DNA of 64,000 nucleotides from Ovis canadensis. Taxonomy: Eukaryota > Chordata > Mammalia > Artiodactyla > Bovidae. The notes beneath the pieces were generated by a model, which was given only the letters and a program-made list of their open reading frames with translations, made no database searches and was not told where the DNA came from. The stretch spans positions 51,506,001 through 51,570,000 of the forward strand of contig NC_091249.1 in assembly GCF_042477335.2 (NCBI RefSeq). The letters are read 5' to 3'. Of this stretch, positions 63,072 through 64,000 are shown piece after piece. The translations under genes and the position numbers were made by a program. How positions within the stretch are numbered: position 1 is the stretch's first letter; the number at the start of each line of letters is the position of its first letter.

Positions 63072-64000
63072 GTGAGTGCGGGCTCCGGGGCAGGCCGACA
63101 GGGAGGGGGTAGGCACACCCAGGGTGGAGCCCAACAGGCACACCCGGCAGGACTGGGCTAGAGAAGTTGTGGACAGACAGCAGCAGGTGGTGGAACCTAG
63201 TGCCTTCCTCCTAGGACCTTCCAGATGGCTCTGATGGGGACCTGGGGCCACCTTGGGGATGAGACCACAGGAGAGTAGCCAGAGGCTTCTGGCCCAGGCC
63301 CCACTGCTCTCTCACCTGCTACTTAGGCACCATCTGGGGCTGCCGGCTTCCTAGGGGTGCAGGCAGACTTGGCATGCCCTTTGGCCCCTGTATACCCCCA
63401 CGAGGTCCTGAACCCCCATACCTCACTTAGCCTCAGCCCCCTCCCTCACCTGGTATCCTGATGCCCATGATCAGGTGAGGGGCAGCTCCTATGGGGTCAC
63501 CACCCTCCACCGAGACCTGCTCCAGAGGCTTCCTGCCACAGCTAGCAGCCCTTCGGCAGCCTGGGGTGGGTCAGCAGGATCAGGCTAGGTCCCTGCAGCT
63601 CCTGTCTGTTCTATTCCTGGGCTGCCAGGAAGGGTGGAGGTAGCTGAGCCCTGGGATGGCCCTGGCTGTTGCTGCTGCCCCACCCCTTAAATTCTCTGGT
63701 GGCTTGGTGTCCAGGTTAGAGACGCCCTTGGAGACGTGGCTTCTTTATTCATTCAGCAGATGGGACAGGCTGTGCTGGGCTTCTCGTCTCTTCCCCTGGA
63801 CACTAGCCCACTTGGCAGAGACCCAGCTCCTCCTAAAAACTCCAAAAAGTCCAGACAGTGTCCTTGTCTCTGACCCAGACCCAGCCTAGTACTGTCCACA
63901 GAGACCTGGGTTCTCATCTCATCTCAGCTCTGTTGTCCTTGACTAGGGACTGACCCTCAGTTTCCTCCACTTGAGATGATTAAGTGGAATAATGAATCTG
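63072..64000 (+). other. RGS14: RGS14 intron 1 (start)
   Basis: GC-rich, repeat-poor sequence following the exon 1 donor. I found no second RGS14 exon (expected to start VLAVSDGEL-like) before the window ends, nor any SINE. Confidence 0.7.

Overview
This window is mammalian nuclear DNA from a bovid ruminant, most likely cattle. The evidence is the density of ruminant-specific interspersed repeats (BovB LINEs, Bov-tA and Bov-A2 SINEs, artiodactyl CHR-type tRNA SINEs, ruminant L1 3' ends) together with exons that encode two recognisable mammalian proteins. No prokaryotic, phage, plasmid or CRISPR feature is present.

Layout. Positions 1 to about 36,300 are an intergenic desert made mostly of repeats nested in one another. 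It contains two long BovB elements whose reverse transcriptase frames are still partly open, L1 pieces of several ages, about 25 SINEs, an old class I endogenous retrovirus pol fossil (about 14,240-16,125), several LTR remnants, a U6 snRNA copy and an HSP90AA1 processed pseudogene. Positions about 36,370-55,800 are the complete LMAN2 (VIP36) gene on the minus strand. It has eight coding exons that join into one frame of 359 codons, every intron has GT/AG ends, and there is a 3' UTR with an AATAAA signal. Intron 2 is about 13 kb and holds most of the repeats, an RPL37A processed pseudogene and an unidentified polyadenylated retrocopy. Positions about 55,760-62,900 are the LMAN2 promoter side and the spacer to the next gene, with a nested BovB/LTR/SINE complex. 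At 63,027-63,071 lies the first coding exon of RGS14 on the plus strand, followed by its first intron to the window end.

How the genes relate. LMAN2 and RGS14 lie head to head, the gene order I recall from human 5q35.3. LMAN2 makes a membrane-bound L-type lectin that binds high-mannose glycoproteins and cycles between ER and Golgi. RGS14 makes an RGS-domain scaffold for G-alpha(i/o) and Ras/Rap signalling. I see no functional link between them beyond sharing the spacer.

I did not find a convincing undescribed biological system. The most interesting points are the layered insertion history (two BovB copies in the TA tract of L1 3' ends; a SINE split by both a BovB and an LTR), three gene retrocopies, one of unknown parent, an upstream ORF before RGS14, and a ZNF143-like site upstream of LMAN2. 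Repeat boundaries were read by eye against remembered consensus sequences and may be off by tens of bases.
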